Assembly (NCBI RefSeq): GCF_015864945.1
Contig: NZ_JADYWF010000001.1
Span: 620,378 to 684,377, forward strand
From: Salinibacterium sp. NG253
Lineage (GTDB): Bacteria; Actinomycetota; Actinomycetes; Actinomycetales; Microbacteriaceae
Reading direction: 5' to 3'
DNA: 64,000 nt
The translations under genes and the position numbers were made by a program. Below are positions 51,746-60,246 of the stretch, one piece after another (position 1 is the first letter of the stretch; each line of letters opens with the position of its first letter). The notes under the pieces were generated by a model that saw nothing but the letters and a program-made list of their open reading frames with translations, did not search any database and had not been told where the DNA came from.

Positions 51746-52414
51746 ATGATTCTTGAGTGGTGGAACGACATCGTCGACTGGTTCAACTCCGATGCGGGCT
51801 GGACGTTTATTACGAACGCTCTAGTGCCCTTCCTCGCGATTGTTGTCGGAGGAATCATTGTCGGCCTCATCGCGCGCTCATCACTGCGTCGCCTCATCGG
51901 CCACCAAGACCGCCAAGCCAAGGCTGCCGCTGTCGCTGCCCTCATTTCATCTGGCCGTCGCGCTGCCGCCTGGAGCACTCTCTCCGCCGGCGAAAAAGAG
52001 CACGTCGACTACCAGGCAAGCGAAGCCGAAGTTCGAGTGCGTCTCCTCCCCCTCAAGGGTGCAAACATCGCCGCCGACTGGGCTTCTCACAAGCTCGCGG
52101 CCATGAAGAAGAACTCCGTCAATTACAGCTTCCAGGCCGAACAAGACCTCGCAGAGCTTCAAGACGGCCTCATCGATTGGCAAGCCCGTCCCGGCCGCGC
52201 CAAGAAGCTCTTCGCCCAAGACCTCGCCAGCTGGAAATATGAAACCGGCGAAGCTGAAGACGAGCTCGTCGTCAAGCAGCAAGAATGGGCGTCGCGTCAA
52301 GCCGCCGAAGGCAGCTCGACACCGTCTACGGCTTCCTCCACTCCGCCGTCTTCCGCTACCGCGTCAGGCTCGGAACCGACTCCGACTGTCGTCATCACTC
52401 CCGACCGCGACTAA
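51746..52414 (+). CDS. Membrane-anchored hypothetical protein with coiled-coil tail
   Basis: A 222-residue protein. N-terminal hydrophobic helix (TNALVPFLAIVVGGIIVGLIARSSL, residues ~24-48) is followed by a long charged helical region (residues ~50-185) rich in Ala, Glu, Lys and Gln, and a Ser/Thr/Pro-rich tail. The layout suggests a membrane anchor with a cytosolic coiled coil. Widespread in Microbacteriaceae; function unknown. Confidence 0.75.
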   Translation: MILEWWNDIVDWFNSDAGWTFITNALVPFLAIVVGGIIVGLIARSSLRRLIGHQDRQAKAAAVAALISSGRRAAAWSTLSAGEKEHVDYQASEAEVRVRLLPLKGANIAADWASHKLAAMKKNSVNYSFQAEQDLAELQDGLIDWQARPGRAKKLFAQDLASWKYETGEAEDELVVKQQEWASRQAAEGSSTPSTASSTPPSSATASGSEPTPTVVITPDRD

Positions 52415-52435
52415 CGACGCGGACCGCCACACGGC

Positions 52436-52840
52436 CTAGGCGTCAGGTTCCTCAACCGCAACAACACGGGCAGACCACGGACAAAAAGTGTCTGAGGTCA
52501 GAATCTCATCTTCGACATACTGCGGAATACCATCGCACGCCTCGGTAGTGATGTTGGTGAACTCAAGCGTGGCAGGGTCGATGTGCCACGACCACGGCGT
52601 GTTTACCGACGACGCTTCCCGCACAACGACTCCCTGAGGCACCGCGGCCAGGTTCTCCCCTGCCAGCAGCGCTTGAGCATGCTCAACGAGCTCCGGGGTT
52701 GCCAACTCGATCGTGAACTGACCACCGCTGGGAACCTCGAAAACAGCGACCGTCGGCTCCGGTCCTGAAATGCAGCCCGAAAGCGCCATCGAGGTCGCCC
52801 CAACCACCACAATCGCCGCTAGAAGAGGCCGATATCTCAC
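52436..52840 (-). CDS. Lipoprotein, BP74-like N-terminal domain
   Basis: A 134-residue lipoprotein with lipobox LSGC (C23). The domain (VAVFEVPSGGQFTIELATPELVEHAQALLAGEN, then VNTPWSWHIDPATLEFTNITTEACDGIPQYVEDEI) matches the BP74-type fold found in secreted actinobacterial proteins and Dictyostelium calmodulin-binding proteins; the PWSWHxDP and ACDGxPxYVE segments are characteristic. Cysteines in EACDG and DTFCPWS may pair. Function unknown. Confidence 0.7.
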   Translation of the reverse strand: MRYRPLLAAIVVVGATSMALSGCISGPEPTVAVFEVPSGGQFTIELATPELVEHAQALLAGENLAAVPQGVVVREASSVNTPWSWHIDPATLEFTNITTEACDGIPQYVEDEILTSDTFCPWSARVVAVEEPDA

Positions 52841-52849
52841 GCCGCAGCC

Positions 52850-53287
52850 TCAGTCATCCTCGGCGAGGGCGTCGTAATCGAAACGGGCGACTTCATAGCT
52901 GCGCGTCAGCAGCTCCTCAAGAACCGCAAGATCGACATCCGCCAACTTCTTGATGTAAAGACAGCCCACCGCCAGTTCATGGGTGCCCAACCGCTCCAGC
53001 AACTCGGGAAAGTCCCTAAAATTGCGAGCCGTGTAGAGCGAGATTTTGGCCTTGCGCGGAGAGAAACCAATCGTGGCCGTATCTCCCTCACGGCCGGTGG
53101 CGTACCGGTAGTGACTGGAGCCGAATCCAACGATGGATGCACCCCACATCACTGCAGGCTGGCCAGAGGCACGGCCGAAGATGTCCAGAAGAGTCTGTGC
53201 CTCATCCCGCCGCCGTTCGGTCGGCACGGAGTCGATGAACTCGGCAACAGTGACCGCGGTGGGGGCTGTCTTATTCGGTGTGTTCAC
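52850..53287 (-). CDS. DUF1801 (YdhG-like) family protein
   Basis: A 145-residue soluble protein. The opening VAEFIDSVPTERRRDEAQTLLDIFGRASGQPAVMWGASIVGFGSSHYRYATGREGDTATIGFSPRKAKISLYTA is the classic DUF1801 pattern, a fold related to iron-sulphur-carrier-like proteins. The role is unknown. Separated by 9 bp from the BP74-like lipoprotein gene, so they may be cotranscribed. Confidence 0.87.
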   Translation of the reverse strand: MNTPNKTAPTAVTVAEFIDSVPTERRRDEAQTLLDIFGRASGQPAVMWGASIVGFGSSHYRYATGREGDTATIGFSPRKAKISLYTARNFRDFPELLERLGTHELAVGCLYIKKLADVDLAVLEELLTRSYEVARFDYDALAEDD

Positions 53288-53312
53288 GTCAGGACCATCC
53301 CCTTCGATGCGG

Positions 53313-53385
53313 TGCCCTCGGCAGGATTCGAACCTGCGGCCAAGAGATTAGAAGGCTCCTGCTCTATCCCCTGAGCTACGAGGGC
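53313..53385 (-). tRNA. tRNA-Arg (anticodon TCT)
   Basis: Minus strand. The acceptor arms GCCCTCG and CGAGGGC pair perfectly. The D-arm GCTC...GAGC, the anticodon loop CTTCTAA with TCT, and the T-arm GCAGG-TTCGAAT-CCTGC are all present. One C-U mismatch closes the anticodon stem. CCA is not encoded. Confidence 0.93.
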
Positions 53386-53477
53386 GGGGTATACGCGTTA
53401 AACGATAGCGCGTTAGTCGCACGATGACGTATCAGCCGCACGCTGGCCTATCAGCGCGACCATCGTCTTAGCAGTCG

Positions 53478-53780
53478 CTAAACGGCTTTCGCGAGCGCTA
53501 TCAGCATCTGGTTCAGTGTTGGCGCACCCTGGGCGCGAAAAACTTCTTCACCCTGCGCAGACACAATCACGATGGTCGGAGTCGAGGTGATGCCAGCCTG
53601 CTCGGCTCGCTCTGCCTCACGCGCGACATCCAATTCTGCATAGGTCACGGCCGGTACGAGGCGCGCCACCTCGTCGAGGGTTCGGCGCGCCGTCGCACAC
53701 GGGTCACAAAATGCAGACGAAAAGAACAGCACCGTTGGCTGTTCGGAGGTGCTGCTGTTAGAGGTCGTTTCGTTCGTCAA
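53478..53780 (-). CDS. Thioredoxin-like protein with CDPC active site
   Basis: A 100-residue thioredoxin fold: PTVLFFSSAFCDPCATARRTLDEVARLVPAVTYAELDVAREAERAEQAGITSTPTIVIVSAQGEEVFRAQGAP. The CDPC redox pair and the cis-Pro in STPT are present. Its Ser/Thr-rich N-terminus has no signal peptide, so it is probably cytosolic. The start is a TTG that overlaps the upstream gene by 23 nt; a downstream start cannot be excluded. Confidence 0.85.
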   Translation of the reverse strand: MTNETTSNSSTSEQPTVLFFSSAFCDPCATARRTLDEVARLVPAVTYAELDVAREAERAEQAGITSTPTIVIVSAQGEEVFRAQGAPTLNQMLIALAKAV

Positions 53781-54036
53781 GGTCTTCCAGAGGGTCGCTA
53801 TCGGCCTGATCCCACGTGTACGTCACGTGGACTTTGTCGCCGACCTGCTTCGCTACCGGAGATTCGTACCGCAATTGCGTCTCGGAACCTACAGCGTCTG
53901 CAGCGATCAGGGTCACATAATCATCCCATCCCTCCTCGGTTGCAATACGCGTATCGTTTTGGCCGTTGTACGGGCCGCCGACAAAAAACACGATGTACTC
54001 GTCGCCGTGCGCGAGAGTGGGGGTTGATTCGCTCAT
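53758..54036 (-). CDS. Small conserved hypothetical protein, 92 residues
   Basis: Starts MSESTPTLAHGDEYIVFFVGGPYNGQNDTRIATEEGWDDYVTLIAADAVGSETQLRYES and ends VHVTYTWDQADSDPLEDLDERNDL. It is mostly beta strand with a charged tail. The GGPYNGQND motif is typical of an actinobacterial small protein family of unknown role. It overlaps the thioredoxin-like gene by 23 nt, so the two are coupled. Confidence 0.75.
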   Translation of the reverse strand: MSESTPTLAHGDEYIVFFVGGPYNGQNDTRIATEEGWDDYVTLIAADAVGSETQLRYESPVAKQVGDKVHVTYTWDQADSDPLEDLDERNDL

Positions 54037-54103
54037 GACCACAGGTTTACCAGACAAGAGTGGGCGAACGCTGGTGACATTTCGGGAGCGGTAGAATCAG
54101 CAC

Positions 54104-54724
54104 ATGGCATCACACGCTGATTATCTGGTTTGGATCGACTGCGAGATGACGGGATTGGATGTCGAAATCGACGAACTCGTCGAAGTTGCGGTGGTGATCA
54201 CCGACTACGACCTCGTTCCCGTCGATGAGGGGATGACGATTGTCATCAAGCCCAGTGAGGCTGCTCTCGAAAATATGGGCGAGTTCGTCACCGCCATGCA
54301 CACCTCGAGCGGACTCATCGAGGAGATGCCCAACGGTGTTTCTCTTGCGGACGCCGAGTTCGCCGTGAACGAGTACATCGTGCGCTACGTGCCGAACGCC
54401 CGCACCGCCCCCATGGCCGGCAACACCATTGGCACCGACCGCACCTTCTTGGCCAAGTACATGCCACGCGTCGACACTCACCTGCATTACCGCAGCGTCG
54501 ATGTGTCGTCGATCAAAGAGCTTTCGAAGCGTTGGTTCCCGCGCGTGTACTTCAATGCGCCGGATAAAAACGGCGGGCACCGGGCTCTTGCCGACATTCT
54601 CGAATCGATTCGTGAACTCGATTACTACCGCAAAGCGGTCTTTGTGGGCGAGCCAGGACCGACGACAGAACAGGTTCAGTCAATTTCTGCGGACGTAGTG
54701 GCTGGATTCGCTCCGCGGTTGTAA
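54104..54724 (+). CDS. orn: Oligoribonuclease
   Basis: DEDDh 3'-5' exonuclease degrading 2-5-nt RNA, including linearised cyclic dinucleotides. The Exo I motif is [22 protein letters not shown]; Exo II is [34 protein letters not shown]; Exo III is [22 protein letters not shown], with the catalytic His. The length of 206 is normal. It precedes tRNA-His. Complete. Confidence 0.95.
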   Translation: MASHADYLVWIDCEMTGLDVEIDELVEVAVVITDYDLVPVDEGMTIVIKPSEAALENMGEFVTAMHTSSGLIEEMPNGVSLADAEFAVNEYIVRYVPNARTAPMAGNTIGTDRTFLAKYMPRVDTHLHYRSVDVSSIKELSKRWFPRVYFNAPDKNGGHRALADILESIRELDYYRKAVFVGEPGPTTEQVQSISADVVAGFAPRL

Positions 54725-54770
54725 TACACTTATACAGTTGCTTATCGCCGCAGGGCGAAAATCAACCTTG

Positions 54771-54846
54771 GTGGGCGTAGCTCAGTTGGTAGAGCGCTGG
54801 CTTGTGGAGCCGGAAGTCGCGGGTTCGAGCCCCGTCGTTCACCCCA
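54771..54846 (+). tRNA. tRNA-His (anticodon GTG)
   Basis: Acceptor GTGGGCG pairs with CGTTCAC with G-U pairs. Loop TTGTGGA carries GTG, closed by CTGGC/GCCGG. A G at 54770 is the -1 residue facing C73, as expected for tRNA-His. CCA is encoded (54844-54846). Confidence 0.95.
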
Positions 54847-54850
54847 AGAT

Positions 54851-54912
54851 AATGAGGCCCAACCCCTCGAGACAAGCATGATGTCTCGCGAGGGGTTGGG
54901 CCTCATTTTTGT
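54851..54912. terminator. Bidirectional terminator after tRNA-His
   Basis: A 19-bp perfect inverted repeat (54851-54869 and 54889-54907; AATGAGGCCCAACCCCTCG and its complement) with a further inner stem AGACA/TGTCT, followed by TTTTTG. It serves tRNA-His and also the convergent CotH gene. Confidence 0.88.
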
Positions 54913-54946
54913 TTTTACCAGCGCCCTGCAGCGAGCGACCTACGAA

Positions 54947-56419
54947 TCATCGACCGCCCGGTCGCGTGCCTTCTTGAGCACCGCCTTGCCCTGCCGTGGT
55001 TTCTTGCACTTCACCGGATGAGTAGGCAAGTATCGCTTCCGTTTCGGATTTCAGCACTGCGCTGTCGACGAGATCAGCTGCCTCGTCAGCAAGCGTTTCG
55101 GAGCGCGACTCCACGATGCTGGCAAATTGCCCGCTCTCGAAAATCTCCTCCTGCAACTCTTCGAGCGCATCCTCGTACATCGCAGCAAACTCCGGAATTT
55201 CTGTGAACCGTGTTGTCAGAATGTTGTTGCCTTGCTGAGACTGTCCACCGCCTGCGGCATCTCCGCCGCCTTCGGCAGGCAAGCCTCCGGGAGCAGCACC
55301 CTCAACGGCACCGCTCGGACGCTCGCCCTCGGGGAGCTCGCCTTCGGGAAGCTCGCCTTCAGGGAGCTCGCCTTCAGGAAGCTCGCCGCCGGGAAGCGCA
55401 CCTTCTGGCGCGGCGTCGCCCGCCGCGCCTCCGCCGGCTTCGTTTACCGTGCCGAACGCCAAGTTATGGTCCCAGGCGAGCACTGACATGAGCCCAGAAT
55501 CTGGGTCGTAATAGAGGTACGAGTTGTTGCCGGGCCCATCGATGTCGTCAAAGTTGTCAATGAGATCTTCAACCGCGAGGTATCGCGCGAAGGATTCCAC
55601 GTCGAGAACGTCGGGAAGTTGAGCGACAAACTCTTCGTCTGTCGTGTTGTTTACGACATCGAGAAAGTCGACGAGGGGCTCATAGTCATCATCTCCGGCC
55701 TCGCGATCAAACACGTCCGTGTAGAGCTCCGGGTCGTCACCTAACCAGGAGTAATCGCCTTCGCTCTCTGCCTTCCAGAGGATGCCATCATCCGAGGGCA
55801 GCAAGCCCGCCTCGTAGTTTCGCTCAATCCATGATTGGTTCGGCACCGCGACAGTGAGAAGCAACGTCTCGTCGCTGCCGTTCACGGAGAACCGAGTCGC
55901 AACTGATTCTTCGCTCGCTAACCCAGCCGCGCTCAACGTCTCAAGAGCAACAGCCTCGTTCAGTGAGGTCTCAGTGTTGTTCGAGCGCACCACAACATCA
56001 GTGACCCCCTCGATGCTTTGTCCGTCAACATACTTATCGAGACGAATTCTCCAGGGCAGTTCTTCAATGGGAGTGTCCGCGGTTACTCCGCGCAAACTCG
56101 AGTTTCCTTTGAGCTTGATTCCCACCTGCTCGTACGTCGTGCCGTCGATAACCACGGTCGCTTCTAGCCACTCCTTATCGCCGGAATCGACATACGTCTC
56201 GACCATCGCTAGGACCTCGTCGCTATCGACATCAATTTCGATCGAGTGGACAACAGCAGAGTCGAAAAACGAGTCCGCTTCCGTCGTGAGACTCACGTTC
56301 ACAAAGTCGGTGGTCGCTGTACTTCCCGTAGAGTCCGTCGAACCCACGGAGCAGCTCGCGAGTGTGAGAGTGAGAACGACGGTAGTGCTGACTACGCCCC
56401 ATAACTTTTTTCTTTGCAT
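54947..56419 (-). CDS. CotH kinase family lipoprotein with PEGEL repeats
   Basis: An exported protein of 490 residues with lipobox LASC (C23). The CotH-type domain spans about residues 50-330: VHSIEIDVDSDEVLAMVETYV, GIKLKGNSSLRG, LPWRIRLDKYV, LNEAVALETLSAAG, EDLIDNFDDIDGPGNNSYLYYDPDSGLMSVLAWDHNLAFG, in which WDHNLAFG is the CotH active-site motif. CotH proteins are atypical protein kinases first seen in spore coats. A run of PEGEL pentapeptides (DNA 55319-55400) and a Gly/Ala-rich region follow, then a charged tail. Substrate unknown. Confidence 0.87.
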   Translation of the reverse strand: MQRKKLWGVVSTTVVLTLTLASCSVGSTDSTGSTATTDFVNVSLTTEADSFFDSAVVHSIEIDVDSDEVLAMVETYVDSGDKEWLEATVVIDGTTYEQVGIKLKGNSSLRGVTADTPIEELPWRIRLDKYVDGQSIEGVTDVVVRSNNTETSLNEAVALETLSAAGLASEESVATRFSVNGSDETLLLTVAVPNQSWIERNYEAGLLPSDDGILWKAESEGDYSWLGDDPELYTDVFDREAGDDDYEPLVDFLDVVNNTTDEEFVAQLPDVLDVESFARYLAVEDLIDNFDDIDGPGNNSYLYYDPDSGLMSVLAWDHNLAFGTVNEAGGGAAGDAAPEGALPGGELPEGELPEGELPEGELPEGERPSGAVEGAAPGGLPAEGGGDAAGGGQSQQGNNILTTRFTEIPEFAAMYEDALEELQEEIFESGQFASIVESRSETLADEAADLVDSAVLKSETEAILAYSSGEVQETTAGQGGAQEGTRPGGR

Positions 56420-56526
56420 GAGTGCGACGCTAAAGAAAGTTCCTATCGGTTTGCTAAGACCACAACGGGAGTTCCTCGGGAACCCGCACTCTCATTCTTC
56501 CCAGCAGACACTGACAAGCTGGCTCT

Positions 56527-56877
56527 ATGGAAAATCTCGACCAGAAACAGTTTGAAGCGCTTGTGGTCGAAGGGCTCGATGCGCTGGACGACGAAATTGT
56601 TGATGGTCTTGAGAATGTGGTGTTCGTCACCGAAGATCGTCCCGAAGACGGCTCCCTCAACGTTCTCGGTCTCTACAACGGGGTCGCGATCACCAGTCGC
56701 GGCCAGTATGGCTATGGCGAGCTGCCCGATCGCATTGTTCTCTATCGCGAGCCACTACTGGCGATGTGCCCGACGCTCGACGATTTGAAGAGGCAGATCA
56801 ACATCACGCTGATTCATGAAATCGGGCACTACTACGGCATCGATGACAAACATTTGCACGAACTCGGCTGGGCCTAA
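56527..56877 (+). CDS. Zincin-like metallopeptidase family protein (DUF1025 type)
   Basis: A 116-residue protein. The C-terminal HEIGHYYGIDDKHLHELGW contains HExxH and a further acidic residue, placing it in the minimal zincin group. The preceding sequence (LFDRVEN-type helix ENVVFVTEDRPEDG, ITSRGQYGYGELPDRIVLYREPL) is characteristic. The substrate is unknown. Divergent from cotH, 107 bp apart. Confidence 0.9.
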   Translation: MENLDQKQFEALVVEGLDALDDEIVDGLENVVFVTEDRPEDGSLNVLGLYNGVAITSRGQYGYGELPDRIVLYREPLLAMCPTLDDLKRQINITLIHEIGHYYGIDDKHLHELGWA

Positions 56878-56947
56878 CTGTCGTTGAGCCTCCAATGGTC
56901 GATGACCGCGTAGGATTTCGTGAGTGTCACGAACCTCAGGAGGATTG

Positions 56948-57538
56948 ATGATTTCGAGCAAGCGCGCGAGTGCGTTGTTGATGGCCCCCGCAGTGCTGCT
57001 GGTGCTTTCTGGTTGCGCACTGATCGAACCCGCCGATACCAGCGAGCCGCCGACGGCCATGGAATTGTGCGCGATGGGTCACACGTGGACGCTCGACACT
57101 GCTGATCTCGCTGAAAAGCTTCTGGCAGAGCTCCCCTCCGAAGACGTTCCGGCGAAAGCCGTCGAGCCGAGCGGTGGACAAACTCTCACGTGGGAAAGCA
57201 CCGGCGCTCTCACGATCGATTCTGACCTCGTGTTCACGATTAGCGCCGAGCCCAAGTCAGATCAGGTCATGACGATCACGCGTTCCTACACGGGCACCGT
57301 CGTCGGCAAGGCCCTCATCAACGTGGATGTCGCTATCCCCCGCGACTGGGACGTCACTGACTACACGATCGATACCACCGCAGTGCTTGCCGATGAGCCT
57401 GTCGAAGAGTTGAAGTACACAATTCCTCGCAGCGACTTCGATGACAAGCTCGGGCTGATCATCACCTGCGAGGCTGACGTGATGACGGTCAACCCGCGTG
57501 GCACCAGCCTTATTCAGGTGTGGAACAAGGTCAGCTAG
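56948..57538 (+). CDS. Hypothetical lipoprotein
   Basis: A 196-residue lipoprotein (lipobox LSGC, C23) with an AGGAGG ribosome binding site before the ATG at 56948. The mature part has a short Cys motif (ELCAMGHTWTLD) and a beta-rich domain (LTWESTGALTIDSDLVFTISAEPKSDQVMTITRSYTGTV). Conserved in related actinobacteria but without an assigned function. Converges on the ATP-binding gene with a 4-bp overlap of stops. Confidence 0.77.
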   Translation: MISSKRASALLMAPAVLLVLSGCALIEPADTSEPPTAMELCAMGHTWTLDTADLAEKLLAELPSEDVPAKAVEPSGGQTLTWESTGALTIDSDLVFTISAEPKSDQVMTITRSYTGTVVGKALINVDVAIPRDWDVTDYTIDTTAVLADEPVEELKYTIPRSDFDDKLGLIITCEADVMTVNPRGTSLIQVWNKVS

Positions 57539-58065
57539 CGACGAGAAAACCAGTGTGAGATATCGGCACCGTCGAGCGTCTCATCCGCCAGTTCGCGAGG
57601 ATTTTCGCGCACCATAAAGCGGAGCTCTTGGCGCGCCCAGCGCTCCCAGTGCGGAGCATAGGTGTCACCATCGCGGTCGAGCGCTCGCTTCTTGCGTGAC
57701 ACGTCATCCAGTTCAACCCAAATGCTGTGGTCGACGAGCGGGGCGGATGCGCGGCTCAGAGCTCCGATTCCCTCGAACACGATGGGGCGATCGCCGTCGA
57801 GCTTGTGCCAGGCCCCTGGCGAATCGGTGAGCCAGTTCCATTCCTGCCAGCGCAATTCGGTGAGAATGCGGGGCACTAGGGCGCTAGCGGCATCCAACCC
57901 ATCCCATCCGGGATAAAAGTCATCGAGCTTCACCAACTGCACCTCGGGCCACGCTGCGGCCATGGCACGGCCCAGCTCGGTCTTGCCCGACCCTGAGCGG
58001 CCGTCGATGAGGCACCGCCAGCGCGGAGCAGGCAGAGGCGGAGGCTGCTGCGAGTTAGCCAACAA
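57535..58065 (-). CDS. P-loop nucleoside/uridine-kinase-like ATP-binding protein
   Basis: A 176-residue P-loop kinase. Walker A is IDGRSGSGKTELG; LVKLDDFYPGWDGL is the kinase-like acidic strand; the rest shows ELRWQEWNWLTDSPGAWHKLDGDRPIVFEGIGAL, typical of small ATP-binding proteins related to uridine kinase. The substrate is unknown. It overlaps the EcfT gene by 11 nt, suggesting a link with thiamine-precursor uptake. Confidence 0.82.
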   Translation of the reverse strand: MLANSQQPPPLPAPRWRCLIDGRSGSGKTELGRAMAAAWPEVQLVKLDDFYPGWDGLDAASALVPRILTELRWQEWNWLTDSPGAWHKLDGDRPIVFEGIGALSRASAPLVDHSIWVELDDVSRKKRALDRDGDTYAPHWERWARQELRFMVRENPRELADETLDGADISHWFSRR

Positions 58066-58810
58066 TCAGATTCCAACTTCCGGTGAGCACAGCAACGACT
58101 GTAGCGGTGACGCCGACGAGAAGGCCCACAAGCAGCGTGAGCCACTCGGCCTGCCCCCACGGAGACTCACGGGCCCACGTGCGGGGAGTGTCGCCGCCAA
58201 ACCCGCGGGCTTCCATCGCGATAGACAGCTTGCTGCCTCTACGGATCGAGAGCACGAGAAGCGCGAAACCTTGACCGGCGATGCGGCGCACACGGCCGCG
58301 GTCTGCCACGCCGCGAGCGCGGCGCGCCAGTTCGAGCGAGCGCCAATCCTCGAGAAAGAGGCCAACCATCCGCACGGCGGCGAGTGCGCCAATAACGAAG
58401 CGGTCGGGCAACCGGAGCCGCTGGGCAAGACCGTCTGCAAAGTCAGTGGGATCGATCGAGATGAACAGCACAACGGCGGGAAGGCCGATCGCGAGTACGC
58501 GCAAGAAGGTTGCGAGAGCGAGCTCGATCGAACCATCGCTGATTCTTATCAATAGGAACTCGAAGTACACGGTGCCGTCGTAGCGGCCGTAGAGCAGGAT
58601 CGTGAGGGCGGTCAGCGGCGCGGCCAGCCACACCGGCAAGGTGCGCAGCCAGAAGCGTTTCGGCTCAATTCCGAAGAACGCGATGATGGCAAGCTCGAGC
58701 ACCAGCGCGGTCGTCGCCGATACCCAATCGATCGTGGCGAGCAAGAACAGGCTCACGATGAGCCCCGCTCCAAGTTTGGCCACGGGATTCACCGACGCGA
58801 TAGGGATCAT
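58055..58810 (-). CDS. ykoC: ECF transporter T component (YkoC-like)
   Basis: Transmembrane coupling subunit (EcfT/CbiQ family) of 251 residues with about five hydrophobic segments. The family signature is ARGVADRGRVRRIAGQGFALLVLSIRRGSKLSIAMEARGFGGDTPRTW, containing the two Arg-rich coupling helices (MEARGFG). It works with the YkoD ATPase and YkoE S component to import a thiamine precursor. It overlaps ykoD by 4 nt. Confidence 0.9.
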   Translation of the reverse strand: MIPIASVNPVAKLGAGLIVSLFLLATIDWVSATTALVLELAIIAFFGIEPKRFWLRTLPVWLAAPLTALTILLYGRYDGTVYFEFLLIRISDGSIELALATFLRVLAIGLPAVVLFISIDPTDFADGLAQRLRLPDRFVIGALAAVRMVGLFLEDWRSLELARRARGVADRGRVRRIAGQGFALLVLSIRRGSKLSIAMEARGFGGDTPRTWARESPWGQAEWLTLLVGLLVGVTATVVAVLTGSWNLIVG

Positions 58811-60246
58811 TCGAGCACCACTGTTGAGTCGGCGAGTGCAGCGACGAAATCCAGATCGTGGCTCACAGCGATCACGCTGCTGCCGTCATCCACGAGTCGT
58901 GCCAGCAGAGCCAGCAGTTCGCTCCAGGTGCGCGAATCTTGCCCGAACGTGGGTTCGTCGAGCACGAGCACCTGCGGCCGCGTAGCGAGGGCTGTGGCGA
59001 CGCTCAGACGACGCTTTTCGCCCCCCGAGAGTGTGAACGGGTTGGCTTCGGCTAACCGGTCTAGGCGGAGTCTCGTGAGCAACTCGTCAACTCGAGCATC
59101 CACTTCAGAGTCCGGAAGTTTCAACGCCCGCGGTCCGACTTCAAGCTCAGCACGCACCGTGCTGGTGAGCAATTGATGTTCCGGGTCCTGAAAGACAGTT
59201 CCGATGCGGGTCAGCAGCTCACGCGATTTCCAGCGGATCGGATGCTCGCCCGCTCCGCCCGCCAGCGCCGGGCTCGCCACAACGGCACCACCGACGGGCG
59301 GCAAGAGCCCACCCAGGGTGAGGGCGAGTGTCGACTTTCCCACCCCGTTAGGACCGGTGATGGCGAGAGCATGGCTGCTCAGAATCTCCAGCTCGAGAGG
59401 AGCGCCGAGCGCGTGGTTGCTCCGGCCAACGGTCAGCTGGCGAGCACTGAGCAGAGTGTGTTGCGGGCCCCGCTCTGCCCTCACCGGGCGCGGCGGCGGA
59501 TACTGCGGGATCCAGACGCCCCGAGCGGCGAGCTCTTTGCCCTGCCGTGCGAGCACGTCGGCGGGCGCGCCATCGGCGATGACTCCCCCGCCGGCGGCGA
59601 GCACCACTATGCGGTCAACGACGTCGCTCCACACCGAGACGCGGTGTTCAACAACCACAATCGTGGCGCCGGTCGATTCTGCGACCCGGATCACGGCATC
59701 CCGAACCTCGGTCACACCCTCAGGGTCAAGGTTCGCCGTCGGTTCGTCGAGCACAATCAGGCCTGGCCGCATGGCCAGCACTCCGGCGAGAGCGAGCCGT
59801 TGTTTCTGACCGCCTGACAGTGCGCTGGTGTTGCGATCGAGGGACACGTCGAGACCGACCGCAGCGAGACTATCGCGCACGCGCAACCAGATCTCGTCGC
59901 GCGGTACACCCAAGTTCTCGCAACCGAAAGCAACGTCATCTCCGACGCGCTCCAAGATCACTTGGCTGTCGGGGTCTTGAATCACCAACCCAGTGCGGCC
60001 ACGATGAGCGGCCGGATGTTCGCCATCGACGAGAAGCGAACCTTCTGTTTCGCCTTCGTCGTCGCCGACTACCCCGGCGAGGGCATGCAGAAACGTTGAC
60101 TTTCCCGCCCCGGATTCGCCGAGGAGCAATACACGTTCGCCGGGTTCAATGCGCAGATCGAGGCCGCGCACCGCCCACGCGAGCCTGCTGGAATGGCGCC
60201 ACCCCCATCCGTCGACGGTGACGCCAGCAGGCGTTGTGGGGGTCAG
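58807..60246 (-). CDS. ykoD: ECF transporter dual ATPase (YkoD-like); CTG start proposed
   Basis: A tandem ATPase with two cassettes: Walker A GESGAGKSTFL and GPNGVGKSTLA; signatures LSGGQKQRLALAGVL and LSGGEKRRLSVATAL; Walker B LIVLDEPTANLDPEG and LVLDEPTFGQDSRTW. There is no ATG, GTG or TTG between the ykoE stop and GTG 60171, and starting at 60171 would lose the first strand with the aromatic A-loop (WGWRH). A CTG at 60246 overlaps the ykoE stop as CTGA, parallel to the ATGA overlaps elsewhere; a GTG deep in ykoE (60324) is the other option. Confidence 0.88.
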   Translation of the reverse strand: MTPTTPAGVTVDGWGWRHSSRLAWAVRGLDLRIEPGERVLLLGESGAGKSTFLHALAGVVGDDEGETEGSLLVDGEHPAAHRGRTGLVIQDPDSQVILERVGDDVAFGCENLGVPRDEIWLRVRDSLAAVGLDVSLDRNTSALSGGQKQRLALAGVLAMRPGLIVLDEPTANLDPEGVTEVRDAVIRVAESTGATIVVVEHRVSVWSDVVDRIVVLAAGGGVIADGAPADVLARQGKELAARGVWIPQYPPPRPVRAERGPQHTLLSARQLTVGRSNHALGAPLELEILSSHALAITGPNGVGKSTLALTLGGLLPPVGGAVVASPALAGGAGEHPIRWKSRELLTRIGTVFQDPEHQLLTSTVRAELEVGPRALKLPDSEVDARVDELLTRLRLDRLAEANPFTLSGGEKRRLSVATALATRPQVLVLDEPTFGQDSRTWSELLALLARLVDDGSSVIAVSHDLDFVAALADSTVVLE

